Shown: positions 1 to 8,967, numbered from the stretch's first letter. The stretch is DNA of 64,000 nt from JALYOK01 sp963840785 (GCA_963840785.1 CAWJAF010000005.1:137338-201337), one strand, 5' to 3'. Numbers and translations: made by a program. The notes: a model not told the origin generated them from the letters alone.

Positions 1-1
1 G

Positions 2-3000
2 AACACCATCTTCCAACTCAAGGAAGCGATCTCCGAAAAAGATCCGACGCTGATCGAGTTGCTGCAAGGCGCCATCCACATCATCACCCGCACGCCGAAG
101 CCATTCAAGGTAAATACCCCTTACTTGAATGCGGTAGTCGAAGGCACCGAGTTTTACGTCGGCGTCGATAGCGAAGAGGCCAGAGTTGCCGTCATCGAAG
201 GCAAAGTCAACGTCAGCAACGAGCAAGGCGCGGTGCTGCTAACCGACAACGAAGCCGCCACCGCCAGAAAAGGCCAAGCGCCACAAAAGACACTCACCAT
301 CAAACCGAGAGACGCTGTGCAGTGGGCGCTCTATTACCCGCCGCTATTCGATCCACGCTCGCGCGCCGGTGGCGAAAGTCTAGCAGCGTCCCACGACCTC
401 TACAGCCAAGGCAAGATCACCGAAGCCATCGAAAGCCTAGACGCCGTTCCCGAAGCGCAACGCAACGAAGACTACTACAGCTACCGCGCGGGATTGTTGC
501 TCCTCGTCGGCCGCGCCGACGAAGCCGAACCCGACATCGAACGCGCCCTCGCGGAAAACGGCAACAATACCGACGCGCTAAGCCTCAAAGCCATCATCGC
601 CATTGTCAAGAACGACAAAGCGAAAGCGCTGGAGTTGGCGAATCAAGCCGTCAACATCGACGACAAATCTGCGTCGGCGAGAATTGCTTTGTCGTATGCA
701 TTGCAAGCCAATTTCAAGATAGAAGATGCCCTGAAAGCCGCGCGGGAAGCCACTCTTCGGGATGCTGATAATGCGCTCGCTTGGGCGCGGGTGGCGGAAT
801 TGGAACTGAGTATTCCGAACTATGACAAGTCGAAGGAAGCGGCGGAGCAGGCGGTCAAACTGAATCCGAACCTGGCGAGCACGCAATCAGTCTTTGGATT
901 TGCCAATCTTACGCGAATTGATATCAAAGCCGCGAAGGCAAACTTCAACAGAGCAATCGAACTCGATCAGGCTGATCCGTTGCCGAGACTCGGGTTCGGG
1001 CTTGCGACGATACGGGAAGGGAAATCTTGAAGAAGGGCGGGAGCAAATTGAAATTGCGGCAAGTCTTGACCCAGAGAACTCGCTTGATTAGGAGTTACCT
1101 TGGGAAAGGCTTATTTCGAAGAAAAACGCGATGCCGAAGCGGGCAAGCAGTTTGAGCTTGCAAAGCAACAGGATCCAAAGGATCCGACCCATACTTTTAT
1201 GATGCTTTTCGAAAGCAAACGCGAGAACCGACCCGTCGAGGCACTGACGGATTTTGATCGATCAATCGAGTTCAATGACAATCGCGCGGTTTACAGGTCT
1301 CGCCTTTTAATGGACGAGGATAGCGCCACAAGGAATGCGAGTATTGCCCGGACTTACGGTAGTCTAGGTTTCAGTCGTATCGCGCTGGCCGTAGGTAGCA
1401 ACTCAGTAAGTCGTGATCCTCGAAATCATCTTGGACATCGGTTCCTTGCTGATGCATACGCTGACCAACCACGGCACGAAATCGCGAGGGTAAGTGAACT
1501 CCTTCAGGCTCAATTACGGCAACCCCTCAGCTTAACTCCGCTTCAACTTCAATTGGCAGAGGATCGGTTTGTTGTGTTGAAGGATTCCGGGCCCGCCAGC
1601 TCGTCTTTGCACGAGTTTACAAATCTGTTCACACGAGATCAGAACGCGTTTCAGGTTAGTGGCCTTGCGGGCGGACGTCGGACGGTTGGAGATCAACTTA
1701 TCGCCTCTGGTGTGCATGGCCAGTGGGCATACAGTTTGGGGCAGTTGTTTTACGAAACCCAGGGCTTTAATAGCAATAATGGCTTCCGAAAAAAACTAAT
1801 CGACGGTTTCTTACAGACACAAGTTTCGAACCAAACCATGGTTCAAATAGAAGCGCGCGTTTCTGAAGAGAAGATTGGTGATCCAGTTCTACGTTTCGAC
1901 CCCGAATTAGTTTTCCCGGACAGTCATGGAATTCGCAGTGATTCGTTTCGGCTTGGCACTCGACATAATCTAGGAAGTCGATCAGATATTTTAACGTCAT
2001 TCCAATACATAAATAGCAAAGAAGAGGTAGACGTTTCCCAAGAACGGGTATTGGTACAAAATTTTCGTACTTGGGTCGCAGAGGGCCAGCATACCTTTAC
2101 TTCTCCGTTGCTGAGCCTGACGAGCGGCCTTGGACTATATCGCGAGGAGCGAATTGTGGAATCCTTTGGGACACGCTCGTCGGGAGCCCCTGATGCATAC
2201 AGTGCGTATCTATACGGAACCTATCGACCGTTGAAGAACGCACTTCAACTCGTTTTAGGTGTTAGCCACGATCACCTTGGCGCAGAGAGTGAATTAGTTA
2301 ATGCGCATAATCAGACGAGCCCAAAGTTTGGTATTTCTGTGGAATTGCCGACTGGGACGCAATTTCGAGCCGCAAGTTTTAAGACAATTAAACGGCGTTT
2401 TTTTGCGAACCAAACCATCGAACCTACTCAGGTGGTAGGATTTAATCAATTCTTCGATGATCTCAATGCGACCGTTTCTCGTCGGTGGGGCCTCGCGATA
2501 GATCAGAAATTTGCTTCAAATGCCTACGTTGGATTTGAGGCAACGCGGCGAAAATTGGTAGTCCCACTAGATTTGACAGGCGAAGAATTCCCATGGGACG
2601 AAAAGTCGTTGGGAACCTATATTTACTGGCCGCTATCGACAGCGGTGTCAGCAAAGTTAGAGTATCACCACGAAGTACTTAAGCGAACTCCTCTTTTTCC
2701 AGGAATCGAGTTATTCATTGAAGCTAAAACTACGAAGATTCCCTTAACGTTGCAATTTACTGCGAGCCGGTTCGACGCTGGTGTCAAGATTACGCGAATG
2801 AGTCAACGCGGTGTTTTTTTCGTCACCTCCTCAGCCGAGCCGACGCCTGGACAAGATAAATTTTGGATAGCCGACTTCAAGGCTCGGTACCATTTTAAAA
2901 AGAACAAAGGGCAAATTAAGTTAGAAATCAGAAACCTGTTCGACCGCCGGTTTCATTTTCAAGAGACAGATATACGCAGTGTAAGTGTTTCCAAAGATCG

Positions 3001-3034
3001 GCAGTTTATTGGTAGTGCTTCGTTTAATTTCTAG
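2..3034 (+). CDS. FecR-TPR-outer membrane beta-barrel fusion protein (5' partial, frameshifted)
   Basis: The gene enters from the left edge in frame 2. It begins with a FecR-like segment (about bases 60-310), continues with TPR-type helical repeats (about 380-1330), and ends in a roughly 450-residue strand-rich region that closes with an aromatic Phe at 3034, as outer-membrane barrels do. The order FecR, TPR, barrel suggests a periplasmic sensor or scaffold joined to a pore; transport is inference. The frame breaks three times between about 1020 and 1105. Each break is repaired by dropping one base, after which 'LEEGREQIEIAA' and 'LGKAYFEEKR' read through as one TPR run. The barrel half is more AT-rich than most of the window. 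A Cys-rich small protein and a subtilase follow on the same strand. The barrel could instead be a degenerate TonB-dependent receptor, although no plug domain is visible. Confidence 0.7.
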
Positions 3035-3087
3035 ATGTTTTTGGCGCACGTTCTTCATTTTGTCAAACTTTTAACGGAGGAGAAAAC

Positions 3088-3600
3088 ATGAAATACCTTG
3101 ATTCGATTGTTGTTGCGATGAAAAGCGTTAAGAAATACGTAGCTTGTTCCGCGGTGGCGATAGTCGCTCTACTGATCCTGGGTGTTCCGAAGTCGGTCTT
3201 CGCACAACAACCTGACCAATTCCTGGGATTCTATTACGACCTAAATAACACGTTACTTCAGGTGGAAAAGGTTCCACTAAACGCCTTTACGAGCCGCTCG
3301 GAACGCGGAGATTGGTCTCCGGAAGACATCCCTCCGATTAAGAAAAGTACAAAAGAGAGACTTATTTGCAGTGATGGGGCGGATCAGGCCATATCTAAAC
3401 TTGCAGCTTTTGTGGTGTACTACAGTGCAGATGGTAACCCCGCCACTGGTACGCCGGACGTGCGCGCAAAACCAAGGACGGTGGAGTATCTCGATAATGT
3501 TGCGAGGACAACAATCCTTTGTACTTCGCGTGATGGTGACGATCCATGCATTTATCCAAAACGCTGTCACTGTTTGACGGGAAGTTGCTGTTGTTGGTAA
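3088..3600 (+). CDS. small exported protein with cysteine-clustered C-terminus
   Basis: A 170-aa protein preceded by a strong GGAGGAG ribosome binding site, which supports the ATG at 3088 over the in-frame ATG at 3118. Residues about 10-40 form a hydrophobic signal peptide with likely cleavage after 'SVFA', before 'QQPDQ'. The mature part is about 130 residues with eight cysteines, seven of them in the last 28 residues, ending in CHC and CCCW. I recognise no family. It sits between a FecR-TPR-barrel gene and a subtilase gene with short spacers (53 and 49 bases), so the three are probably one transcript. The clustered cysteines could form disulfides in the periplasm or bind metal; processing by the neighbouring protease is inference. 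Confidence 0.7.
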   Translation: MKYLDSIVVAMKSVKKYVACSAVAIVALLILGVPKSVFAQQPDQFLGFYYDLNNTLLQVEKVPLNAFTSRSERGDWSPEDIPPIKKSTKERLICSDGADQAISKLAAFVVYYSADGNPATGTPDVRAKPRTVEYLDNVARTTILCTSRDGDDPCIYPKRCHCLTGSCCCW

Positions 3601-3649
3601 GTTGGGCGCAGCGGCGAAGGCGATACTTAAACCAGGGAGGTGATTACTG

Positions 3650-5779
3650 ATGAGAATGTTACGCCGTCAAACACTTAAGTTACTTGCCGCCTCGGCAGGA
3701 ATATTCTTGCCTTATTTATCCGCGTCGGCGACTGAGAAGACAATAAAATCCCTGAGTGACTCGCCCGCGGCTAATACCGGAATACTGCGAGTGACATTAC
3801 ATCCTCCGGGAGAATCCCACTTTAAAGGTACGGCTAGCGTCAGTATTAGGCGTGGCGATTATTCGGTTTTGGTTGATAGGACCAAAGGCGAATGGTCTTA
3901 TGAGAAGGTACTGCCGGTAGGTAATTATGTATTGACTGTCTCAACCTCCGAATTCGCGACTGTCAGACGGGAAGTAAAAATATCTCCTAGCTATTCACGG
4001 TATCCGATATATTTGGGTACCGCTGGCGCCCCAGCATACATGCTCGGGGGGATTGAGGTTCCTTTTAAGCCGCGTACGAATTTGATTGCCGTTGTTTTTA
4101 ATGGATTGCCGCCACGGGAACAGCAGCTCAAAGACCTCGTTAATGATATTGAGCGCATTGGTCTTAAACGAGTAATTCAAGATCCCAAAGACGGGGCTTC
4201 ACTTAGCAGTCCGGACGATACTATTCTTTACTTCGTATCTATCGACAGCAAATCATTACTTTTCTCAGAAAGTGCCGACGACAAGTTTTCAGTCGATATT
4301 CCTAAAGAGGTCGAAAAACTGCTGGCCGAAAAGAATGCTCGAGTTGGGGTTCCAGTAAATATTGACGACGGACGTATTAGGATTCTCGACAGCCAATTTG
4401 TAATTCAGTTTAAGAAACCGATGTTGATGCTACAGGCGACGTTATATGCGACGCAACTGGGCGCAACTTTGCTGCGGAAAGTGGACGAAGACCCTGACGT
4501 ATGGTTGATTCAGTTTCAAGATAGATACAACTACCTTCGCCATCTCGAAATAATGCGGAATGAGGTACAAAACGGTAACCTCGTTTACGCCGAGCCAAAT
4601 TTAATATTTCAGCTTGAAGATCACGGTTGTATTCGTCCGATCGCAGATCCTTGGGAACACTGTCAAACTCACCTAGATCGTCAAAAAGTTTACGACGCTT
4701 GGTGTTATATTCGGGACAACTGCTCGGATTCAATTGCGCGAGGCGCACCAAGTGTTTACCTTGCAACTCTAGATAAGGGAGTAACTTATTCTTCAGCGTC
4801 GTCGTCGAGCGACCATCCAGAAGTGAATTCACCTCGAATGGGGTTTTGTTATGATTTGTTTGAGAATAGCGCATGCACCGGTACCCCTCCGAATGAAGTT
4901 CATGGGATGGGCGTTTACGGTATCGTTTCCGCGGTACATGATAACGGCCAAGGTATCAAGGGTATAGCGCCGAATGTAACTCACATCGTCGTTCGAAATC
5001 CGACAATACAAGATAGCGTAATGTATGCGCAAACGCTAAAGTGGCTCGGGGGAATTCGAAAAACACCGCCCACCTCAAAAGGGCCCAGTTTGCCACCACC
5101 GCCAGTCGATATCATTAGTTGCTCACACGGGTTGCTCGATTCTAGTGTGCCCTCAATCATCCAAGATGCGTTAAGGGCATTAACAAAAGATGGGCGAAAA
5201 GGCAGGGGAACAATCATCATATACTCAGCCGGAAATGACGGAGAAGAAATTCAGGGTAGCAATGAGTTAGCCGGGAGTCCGTATACCATTGGCGTTGGAA
5301 ATACGCATGTTGCTTCCGGCAAGGAAACGCGCGAGCCAACATCCAATATAGGTGTATGGCTAGACCTTTGTGGAAATGGCGCGGCCGCACCATCGCTGTT
5401 ATCAGACGCGACTACCAACGGTTTTTGGAATTGCGTTAGTGAAGAATTATCTAGATCACGTAGCGGGCTGTTCGAGTTTGGAGGGACCTCCGCCGCGGCC
5501 CCAATGGTCGCGGCGGCGGCGGCATTAATGCTCTCGGTGAATCCCAATCTAACGTACACGGAAGTGCGTGAGATCTTGATTGATACTTCAGAAAAAATTG
5601 ATTGCGACAATTCCGATATCCTTGGAAAATGGTATCAACCAAATGCTGAAGGATCAACCGTCCCTTCAGAATGTTCTGCTACGGGTCTTCCTCGGGGACG
5701 TGATTGGTTTAGCAAATGGTATGGATACGGGCGATTGGATGTATATGCTGCAGTGAAGTCCGCGCATCAACGTTTGTGA
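3650..5779 (+). CDS. exported S8 family subtilisin-like serine protease
   Basis: A 709-aa protein with a good ribosome binding site (GGGAGGTGAT) before the ATG. The N-terminus 'RRQTLKLLAASAG' resembles a twin-arginine export signal. Residues about 40-120 look like a PEGA/carboxypeptidase-regulatory beta domain. Residues about 245-330 resemble the N-terminal prodomain of fervidolysin-type subtilases, ending 'YAEPN'. The peptidase domain carries Asp375 (in LATLDKGV), His418 (in HGMGVYGI), the oxyanion Asn (in YSAGNDG) and Ser614 (in GGTSAAAP), so the triad is complete and activity is expected. The motif around the His is HGMG rather than the common HGTH. It is the last gene of the operon with the barrel protein and the Cys-rich protein. 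The substrate is unknown. Confidence 0.85.
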   Translation: MRMLRRQTLKLLAASAGIFLPYLSASATEKTIKSLSDSPAANTGILRVTLHPPGESHFKGTASVSIRRGDYSVLVDRTKGEWSYEKVLPVGNYVLTVSTSEFATVRREVKISPSYSRYPIYLGTAGAPAYMLGGIEVPFKPRTNLIAVVFNGLPPREQQLKDLVNDIERIGLKRVIQDPKDGASLSSPDDTILYFVSIDSKSLLFSESADDKFSVDIPKEVEKLLAEKNARVGVPVNIDDGRIRILDSQFVIQFKKPMLMLQATLYATQLGATLLRKVDEDPDVWLIQFQDRYNYLRHLEIMRNEVQNGNLVYAEPNLIFQLEDHGCIRPIADPWEHCQTHLDRQKVYDAWCYIRDNCSDSIARGAPSVYLATLDKGVTYSSASSSSDHPEVNSPRMGFCYDLFENSACTGTPPNEVHGMGVYGIVSAVHDNGQGIKGIAPNVTHIVVRNPTIQDSVMYAQTLKWLGGIRKTPPTSKGPSLPPPPVDIISCSHGLLDSSVPSIIQDALRALTKDGRKGRGTIIIYSAGNDGEEIQGSNELAGSPYTIGVGNTHVASGKETREPTSNIGVWLDLCGNGAAAPSLLSDATTNGFWNCVSEELSRSRSGLFEFGGTSAAAPMVAAAAALMLSVNPNLTYTEVREILIDTSEKIDCDNSDILGKWYQPNAEGSTVPSECSATGLPRGRDWFSKWYGYGRLDVYAAVKSAHQRL

Positions 5780-5870
5780 GTTGATTTAGGCGGTTGGGTG
5801 ACAGCGCGGACGTAGCGCACACCAGACCGGTAGGGTCGGTACGTAGTTGGCGCCTATGCTACGGTCGTCG

Positions 5871-5977
5871 TTAACAGACCGCGTGGGCAAACGATAAAAC
5901 CGTTTGCCCACCCTACGATTTTTATCTTCCGCCACCTTGAGAACCGCGCCCCTATTGGATTCCGGCAGCATAGGGTT
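5871..5977. repeat. dispersed two-hairpin repeat R1, copy A
   Basis: It contains the inverted repeat GTGGGCAAACG (5883-5893) and CGTTTGCCCAC (5901-5911), followed by a diverged tail with 'GATTCCGGCAGCA' shared with copy D. The 267-base gap between the subtilase and the mazF-type toxin holds only this element as far as I can see. Confidence 0.75.
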
Positions 5978-6046
5978 GTGGACGCGGATGTCATCAAGGT
6001 ACTAGCTGTATCAGATGGTCGACAAGCAATTTTTGCGATTTGATTT

Positions 6047-6379
6047 CTAATCAATCAGCGTCCGAATCAATGCCAGCGTTGCTTCTACTATTTCATTTGA
6101 GGCTTTGCTTTTTTTCTTCGCTTGTCGCGCCTTCCAATCCAGGCTCCTAACTTGATCGGCTAATATGGCGCCGCGCACTGCGGAATCGTCGCTTATCTCG
6201 ACCTCAAAGGGATAGCGCTTAATCTGAGTTGTAATCGGGCAGCAGAGCATTAGGCTGGTCTTGCCGTTATAACTCGCTGGCGAAAGAACAAGGGCGGGAC
6301 GGTGTCCCGCCTGCTCGTGCCCGGCTTGCGGCGTGAAGTTGAGCCAAACGATGTCGCCGCGATCGGGAACGTAGGCCAT
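6047..6379 (-). CDS. mazF: MazF/PemK-type endoribonuclease toxin
   Basis: A 110-aa MazF-family toxin. The N-terminal 'RGDIVWLNFTPQAGHEQAGHRPALV' pattern (split here as RGDIVW, then GHRPALVLSP) and 'CCPITTQ' are the family hallmarks of a small SH3-like RNase that cleaves mRNA. I start it at the ATG at 6379, which overlaps the antitoxin stop by one base (TGATG), rather than at an in-frame TTG two codons earlier. The overlap implies translational coupling to the upstream antitoxin. Length and core motifs are normal, so the toxin is probably functional. Confidence 0.9.
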   Translation of the reverse strand: MAYVPDRGDIVWLNFTPQAGHEQAGHRPALVLSPASYNGKTSLMLCCPITTQIKRYPFEVEISDDSAVRGAILADQVRSLDWKARQAKKKSKASNEIVEATLALIRTLID

Positions 6380-6618
6380 CACCAAGCCTCATTGCCTTGT
6401 CGTGTGCCAAAGTCGATTTCGCCATGCAGATTTTCCGGCTTAATGGCTTTTACTAACTGGCTCAGGCTGAGTTCTTTTTGACTGCGACGGATGCTGATTA
6501 TTTTGTTTTTTATTTCCACTTCGATTTCTTCTCGCTCGCGAATACCCGCTTCATCCGCAATTGCCTTGGGAATGCGGACGGCCAAGCTATTACCCCACAT
6601 CTGTGCTTTTGCTCGCAT
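6379..6618 (-). CDS. mazE: MazE/AbrB-type antitoxin
   Basis: A 79-aa SpoVT/AbrB swapped-hairpin DNA-binding antitoxin. 'WGNSLAVRIPKAIADEAG' is the diagnostic DNA-binding motif at residues 8-25, and the acidic C-terminus would wrap the MazF toxin. Its stop TGA overlaps the toxin ATG. A palindrome at 6638-6652, twenty bases upstream, is a likely autoregulatory operator. Confidence 0.9.
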   Translation of the reverse strand: MRAKAQMWGNSLAVRIPKAIADEAGIREREEIEVEIKNKIISIRRSQKELSLSQLVKAIKPENLHGEIDFGTRQGNEAW

Positions 6619-6637
6619 AATTTGGCTTTCTGAATAT

Positions 6638-6652
6638 ATCTACATTGTAGAT
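6638..6652. promoter_or_regulatory. palindromic operator candidate upstream of mazEF
   Basis: ATCTAC-ATT-GTAGAT is a perfect inverted repeat immediately upstream of the mazE-type start. TA antitoxins of the AbrB type usually repress their own promoter through such sites. No binding data are available here. Confidence 0.5.
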
Positions 6653-6739
6653 ACTATCAGAATCTGAGTGGAAAGTAAAAATCGTTGGGAAGGGTCTGAC
6701 AATAATCCGAATGCGCTCCTTAACTAATGTCGAGTAATC

Positions 6740-6819
6740 GTCGATAACGGACCGCGTTGGCAAACGATCGAACCGTTTGCTCACGCTACACTTAACAATT
6801 TAGCGCTGCCTGGAGAGCC
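6740..6819. repeat. R1 repeat, copy B (partial)
   Basis: A diverged hairpin TTGGCAAACG...CGTTTGCTCA is followed by the common tail 'ACTTAACAATTTAGCGC' and 'CTGCCTGGAGAGCC'. It runs straight into a relic of a TA gene pair at 6820. Confidence 0.7.
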
Positions 6820-6895
6820 GCAAGCGTCAAGAAACAAGATCAACGCTTTTCCCAAGCATCCCGCTCTGATTTGATCGTCACATCAACTTCTAGCG
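6820..6895 (-). pseudogene. relic of a Phd-type antitoxin / PIN toxin junction
   Basis: About 75 bases match the junction of the intact pair at 12537-12612, where the antitoxin C-terminus overlaps the toxin N-terminus, with only a few substitutions. Shared blocks include 'GCTTTTCCCAAGCATCCCG' and 'CTCTGATTTGATC'. Nothing else of either gene remains, so this is a fossil of a second copy of that module. Confidence 0.75.
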
Positions 6896-6926
6896 TGGTG
6901 ATTGACTCACGATTCGCATACATTTA

Positions 6927-6946
6927 GTATTACGACATCGTAATAC
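6927..6946. promoter_or_regulatory. perfect palindromic operator upstream of RHH-PIN module
   Basis: GTATTACGACATCGTAATAC is a 20-base site with 9-base perfect arms around a CA centre. It lies 15 bases before the antitoxin ATG, where ribbon-helix-helix antitoxins normally bind to repress their own operon. Confidence 0.65.
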
Positions 6947-6961
6947 AAATCGGAGCGCTTT

Positions 6962-7213
6962 ATGTCCATATCCGCAAGATTAAGTCATAAGACAGTTACT
7001 GAGCTGGACCGCTTCTGCAAAGCTAACAAGATCACCAAGACGGAGGCGATCGAGCGTGGGATTGCGGCGTTATTGGAGCAGTCGCAGGGACAAGCTCATC
7101 CGGCTTTTGCCGCGTTCCAGCAATTGAAGTTGGTGCCTGAGGTGGCGAGTCCGTCTACCCGACGCTCAAGCGACGCGATGCGGGATGCGGTTCGTGCGAA
7201 ATATTCTCGTTGA
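6962..7213 (+). CDS. ribbon-helix-helix antitoxin of a PIN module
   Basis: An 83-aa protein whose first 45 residues (ISARLSHKTVTELDRFC, then ITKTEAIERGIAALL) have the beta-helix-helix pattern of MetJ/Arc-type antitoxins. The basic C-terminal tail is typical of the toxin-binding arm. The stop overlaps the following PIN toxin by 29 bases, and a palindrome sits just upstream. It is probably a VapB-like antitoxin; the exact subfamily is not certain. Confidence 0.8.
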   Translation: MSISARLSHKTVTELDRFCKANKITKTEAIERGIAALLEQSQGQAHPAFAAFQQLKLVPEVASPSTRRSSDAMRDAVRAKYSR

Positions 7214-7607
7214 TACCGGTGCAATCGTTGGACTGTTGAATCCGAGCGATCGTTTTCATTCTCGCGCTGAAAATTTTTTTGCAGAACTGCGAGGCACGGA
7301 TCGTCTTTCTACTACATGGCCGGTCATCACCGAATGCAGCTTTGCACTGATTCGTAATCGAGATGCTTTGTTCGATTGGCTGTCTTCAAATGTGATGGAA
7401 GTTATAGATTTTGCGCTTGAAGATCTTCAGTTCATGCGCGGGTTGATGAATCAATATTCGGATCGCGAGGTCGATTTCGCCGATGCCTCGCTCATTTGGC
7501 TGGCCGGAAAAAAGCAAACTAACCTAATCGCGACGACCGATTTCAATGATTTTGAAACGTATAGGCTTGCGAATAGGAAAGCATTTAAGTTCCTGATTGA
7601 GCGTTAA
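7185..7607 (+). CDS. PIN-domain ribonuclease toxin (VapC-like)
   Basis: A 140-aa PIN-fold toxin with the acidic metal-binding residues in order: Asp in LVDTGAIVG, Glu in ITECSFAL, Asp in DFADASLIW and Asp in ATTDFNDF. PIN toxins cut tRNA or rRNA in a Mg2+-dependent manner. It is translationally coupled to the upstream RHH antitoxin. A relic with near-identical 3' sequence lies at 10690-10806, so this module was once duplicated within the island. Confidence 0.85.
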   Translation: MRFVRNILVDTGAIVGLLNPSDRFHSRAENFFAELRGTDRLSTTWPVITECSFALIRNRDALFDWLSSNVMEVIDFALEDLQFMRGLMNQYSDREVDFADASLIWLAGKKQTNLIATTDFNDFETYRLANRKAFKFLIER

Positions 7608-7620
7608 TAGTGATCGAGCC

Positions 7621-7690
7621 GCCACGCCCGTCTAGCTTGCCTCCTGGCAGGGCATGCCCTGCGAGCCAATGTCTTTGCGCCTCCCAGCCA
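7621..7690. repeat. R2 repeat ('GCCAATATCCA' family) copy
   Basis: It contains 'CTGGCAGGGCATGCCCTG' followed by 'CGAGCCAATGTC' and matches the copy at 8541-8608. Apart from this element, the 278 bases between the PIN toxin and higB show nothing I can name. Confidence 0.65.
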
Positions 7691-7885
7691 ATTGCCAAAA
7701 AATCATGCGTATTATCCGACGAACCATTACTGTCGCGATAACGTTTACTCAGCACATTGCGATAGGTGCCAATCGACCATTTCGTGTGCGACAAGCGGGT
7801 TTAACGGTTACACATAACGTCGCACCGAATACTACGGCCTTGGAGAAGATTGCCATTTGTAAACCTTTTGTTTATGATAGTGCGT

Positions 7886-8167
7886 ATGATCCAATCGTTC
7901 GCCGATGCCGAAACGGAACGCTTTTATATTACCGTTATGTCTCGTCGTATTCCAACGGAAATTTTATTGCGCGCGGCGAAACGGCTTACGCAATGAGGCG
8001 CGGCAACTCGCGCTTAGGATTTGCGCCTTCCGCCATCGAATCAGCTAGAGGCTCTTAAAGGAAATCGTAAGGGGCAATGGAGTATCCGCATTAACGATCA
8101 ATGGCGAATATGTTTTCGTTTTGACAAGGGCGATGCGTTTGATGTGGCAATCGTCGATTATCACTAA
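7886..8167 (+). pseudogene. higB: HigB-type (RelE superfamily) toxin, reading frame disrupted
   Basis: The first 36 codons (MIQSFADAETERFY...) and codons from about 8018 (DLRLPPSNQLEALKG, then GQWSIRINDQWRICF) are unmistakable HigB sequence in the same frame. The stretch between them contains TGA at 7994 and TAG at 8015. Reading 7992-8014 one base later gives NEARQLAL, so one +1 and one compensating -1 change explain the break. The total reconstructed length of 93 aa is normal for HigB. The intact higA antitoxin follows 12 bases later. This could be real decay or consensus error. Confidence 0.75.
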
Positions 8168-8179
8168 ATAGAGATCAAT

Positions 8180-8476
8180 ATGCTTAAGAATGGCTTACCT
8201 CCTATTCATCCAGGCGAATTTCTCCGTGAAATGTTGGAAGAACTCGACGTTTCCCAGGCGCAATTCGCTCGCACTATCGGTGTGGCGCCGATGCGTATCT
8301 CGCATGTTCTGAAGGGCGCGCGCCCGGTGACGGCGGAATTGGCCTTACTGTTCGGACGCGCCCTCGGCCAGTCTCCGCAATACTGGCTTAACCTTCAGGC
8401 GGCATATGACTTGAAAATGGCGGAACGGTCCATCGGCTCACGGCTACGCGCCGTGGTTGAATTGGTGCCCGTTTGA
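8180..8476 (+). CDS. higA: HigA-type XRE-family antitoxin
   Basis: A 98-aa helix-turn-helix protein with the classic HigA opening 'PIHPGEFLREML' and HTH 'VSQAQFARTIGVAPMRISHV', then 'SPQYWLNLQAAYDL'. It binds the HigB toxin and represses the operon. It follows higB, as in the family's usual toxin-first order. Because higB is disrupted here, this may be an orphan antitoxin. Confidence 0.9.
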   Translation: MLKNGLPPIHPGEFLREMLEELDVSQAQFARTIGVAPMRISHVLKGARPVTAELALLFGRALGQSPQYWLNLQAAYDLKMAERSIGSRLRAVVELVPV

Positions 8477-8540
8477 CGTCTTTGCCGTTCGAAATAGGTG
8501 AAGGAAAATACAAATCTAAAGATAGTCTGGCCACGGTGCC

Positions 8541-8608
8541 GGTCTAGCTTCGCTGCTGGCAGGGCATGCCCTGTGAGCCAATATCCATAAGCCTTCTGGC
8601 CAGGCGAT
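8541..8608. repeat. R2 repeat copy
   Basis: 'CTGGCAGGGCATGCCCTG', then 'TGAGCCAATATCCATAAGCC' and 'TTCTGGCC', close to the copy at 7621. The rest of the 8477-8745 gap holds only a probable promoter region for the hicB-like gene. Confidence 0.7.
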
Positions 8609-8745
8609 GTACGAACAAGGCAACGATAGGAAAATGCGCCGAGTGTGCTTAGCGGAGGTACTTTACATTTTGTGATACGTTCGATTCGTAATTAATGCTC
8701 AGCAGCGAGATCCATTGAGCAGGCGCCTGTTTTTATGGAGGGAAT

Positions 8746-8967
8746 ATGAATCACCGCTTGACAGCTATTATCGAACGGGAAGGTGGCGGTTACGTTACGT
8801 TGTGTCCGGAACTGGATATCGCGAGTCAAGGGGAAAGTATTGATTTGGCACGGCAGAATCTCCGCGAAGCATTGGAGCTCTTTTTTGAATCCGCTTCAGA
8901 AAGTGAGCTTGCGCGTCGACATTCGGGTGAGGTTTATGTCACTCAAATAGAGGTCGCTGTTGGGTAG
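8746..8967 (+). CDS. hicB: HicB-type antitoxin
   Basis: A 73-aa HicB-fold protein. 'TAIIEREGGGYVTLCPELDIASQG' (split: GGYVTLCPELD, then IASQGESIDLARQNL) is the typical partial RNase H-like HicB core, followed by 'REALELFFE'. A GGAGGG ribosome binding site precedes the ATG. The stop TAG overlaps the start of a truncated hicA-type toxin gene. HicB neutralises HicA and represses the promoter. Confidence 0.85.
   Translation: MNHRLTAIIEREGGGYVTLCPELDIASQGESIDLARQNLREALELFFESASESELARRHSGEVYVTQIEVAVG

Noticed and set aside
578..886. 102-aa antisense frame opposite the TPR region
   Set aside because: Shadow of the TPR repeats on the plus strand.
1100..3034. Independent 644-aa barrel gene
   Set aside because: TPR sequence continues across 1030-1100 once three extra bases are removed, so this is the C-terminal part of the FecR-TPR protein.
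7654..8058. 134-aa open frame over the higB region
   Set aside because: It runs through the R2 repeat and higB in another frame; its sequence resembles nothing, while the higB reading shows clear family motifs.
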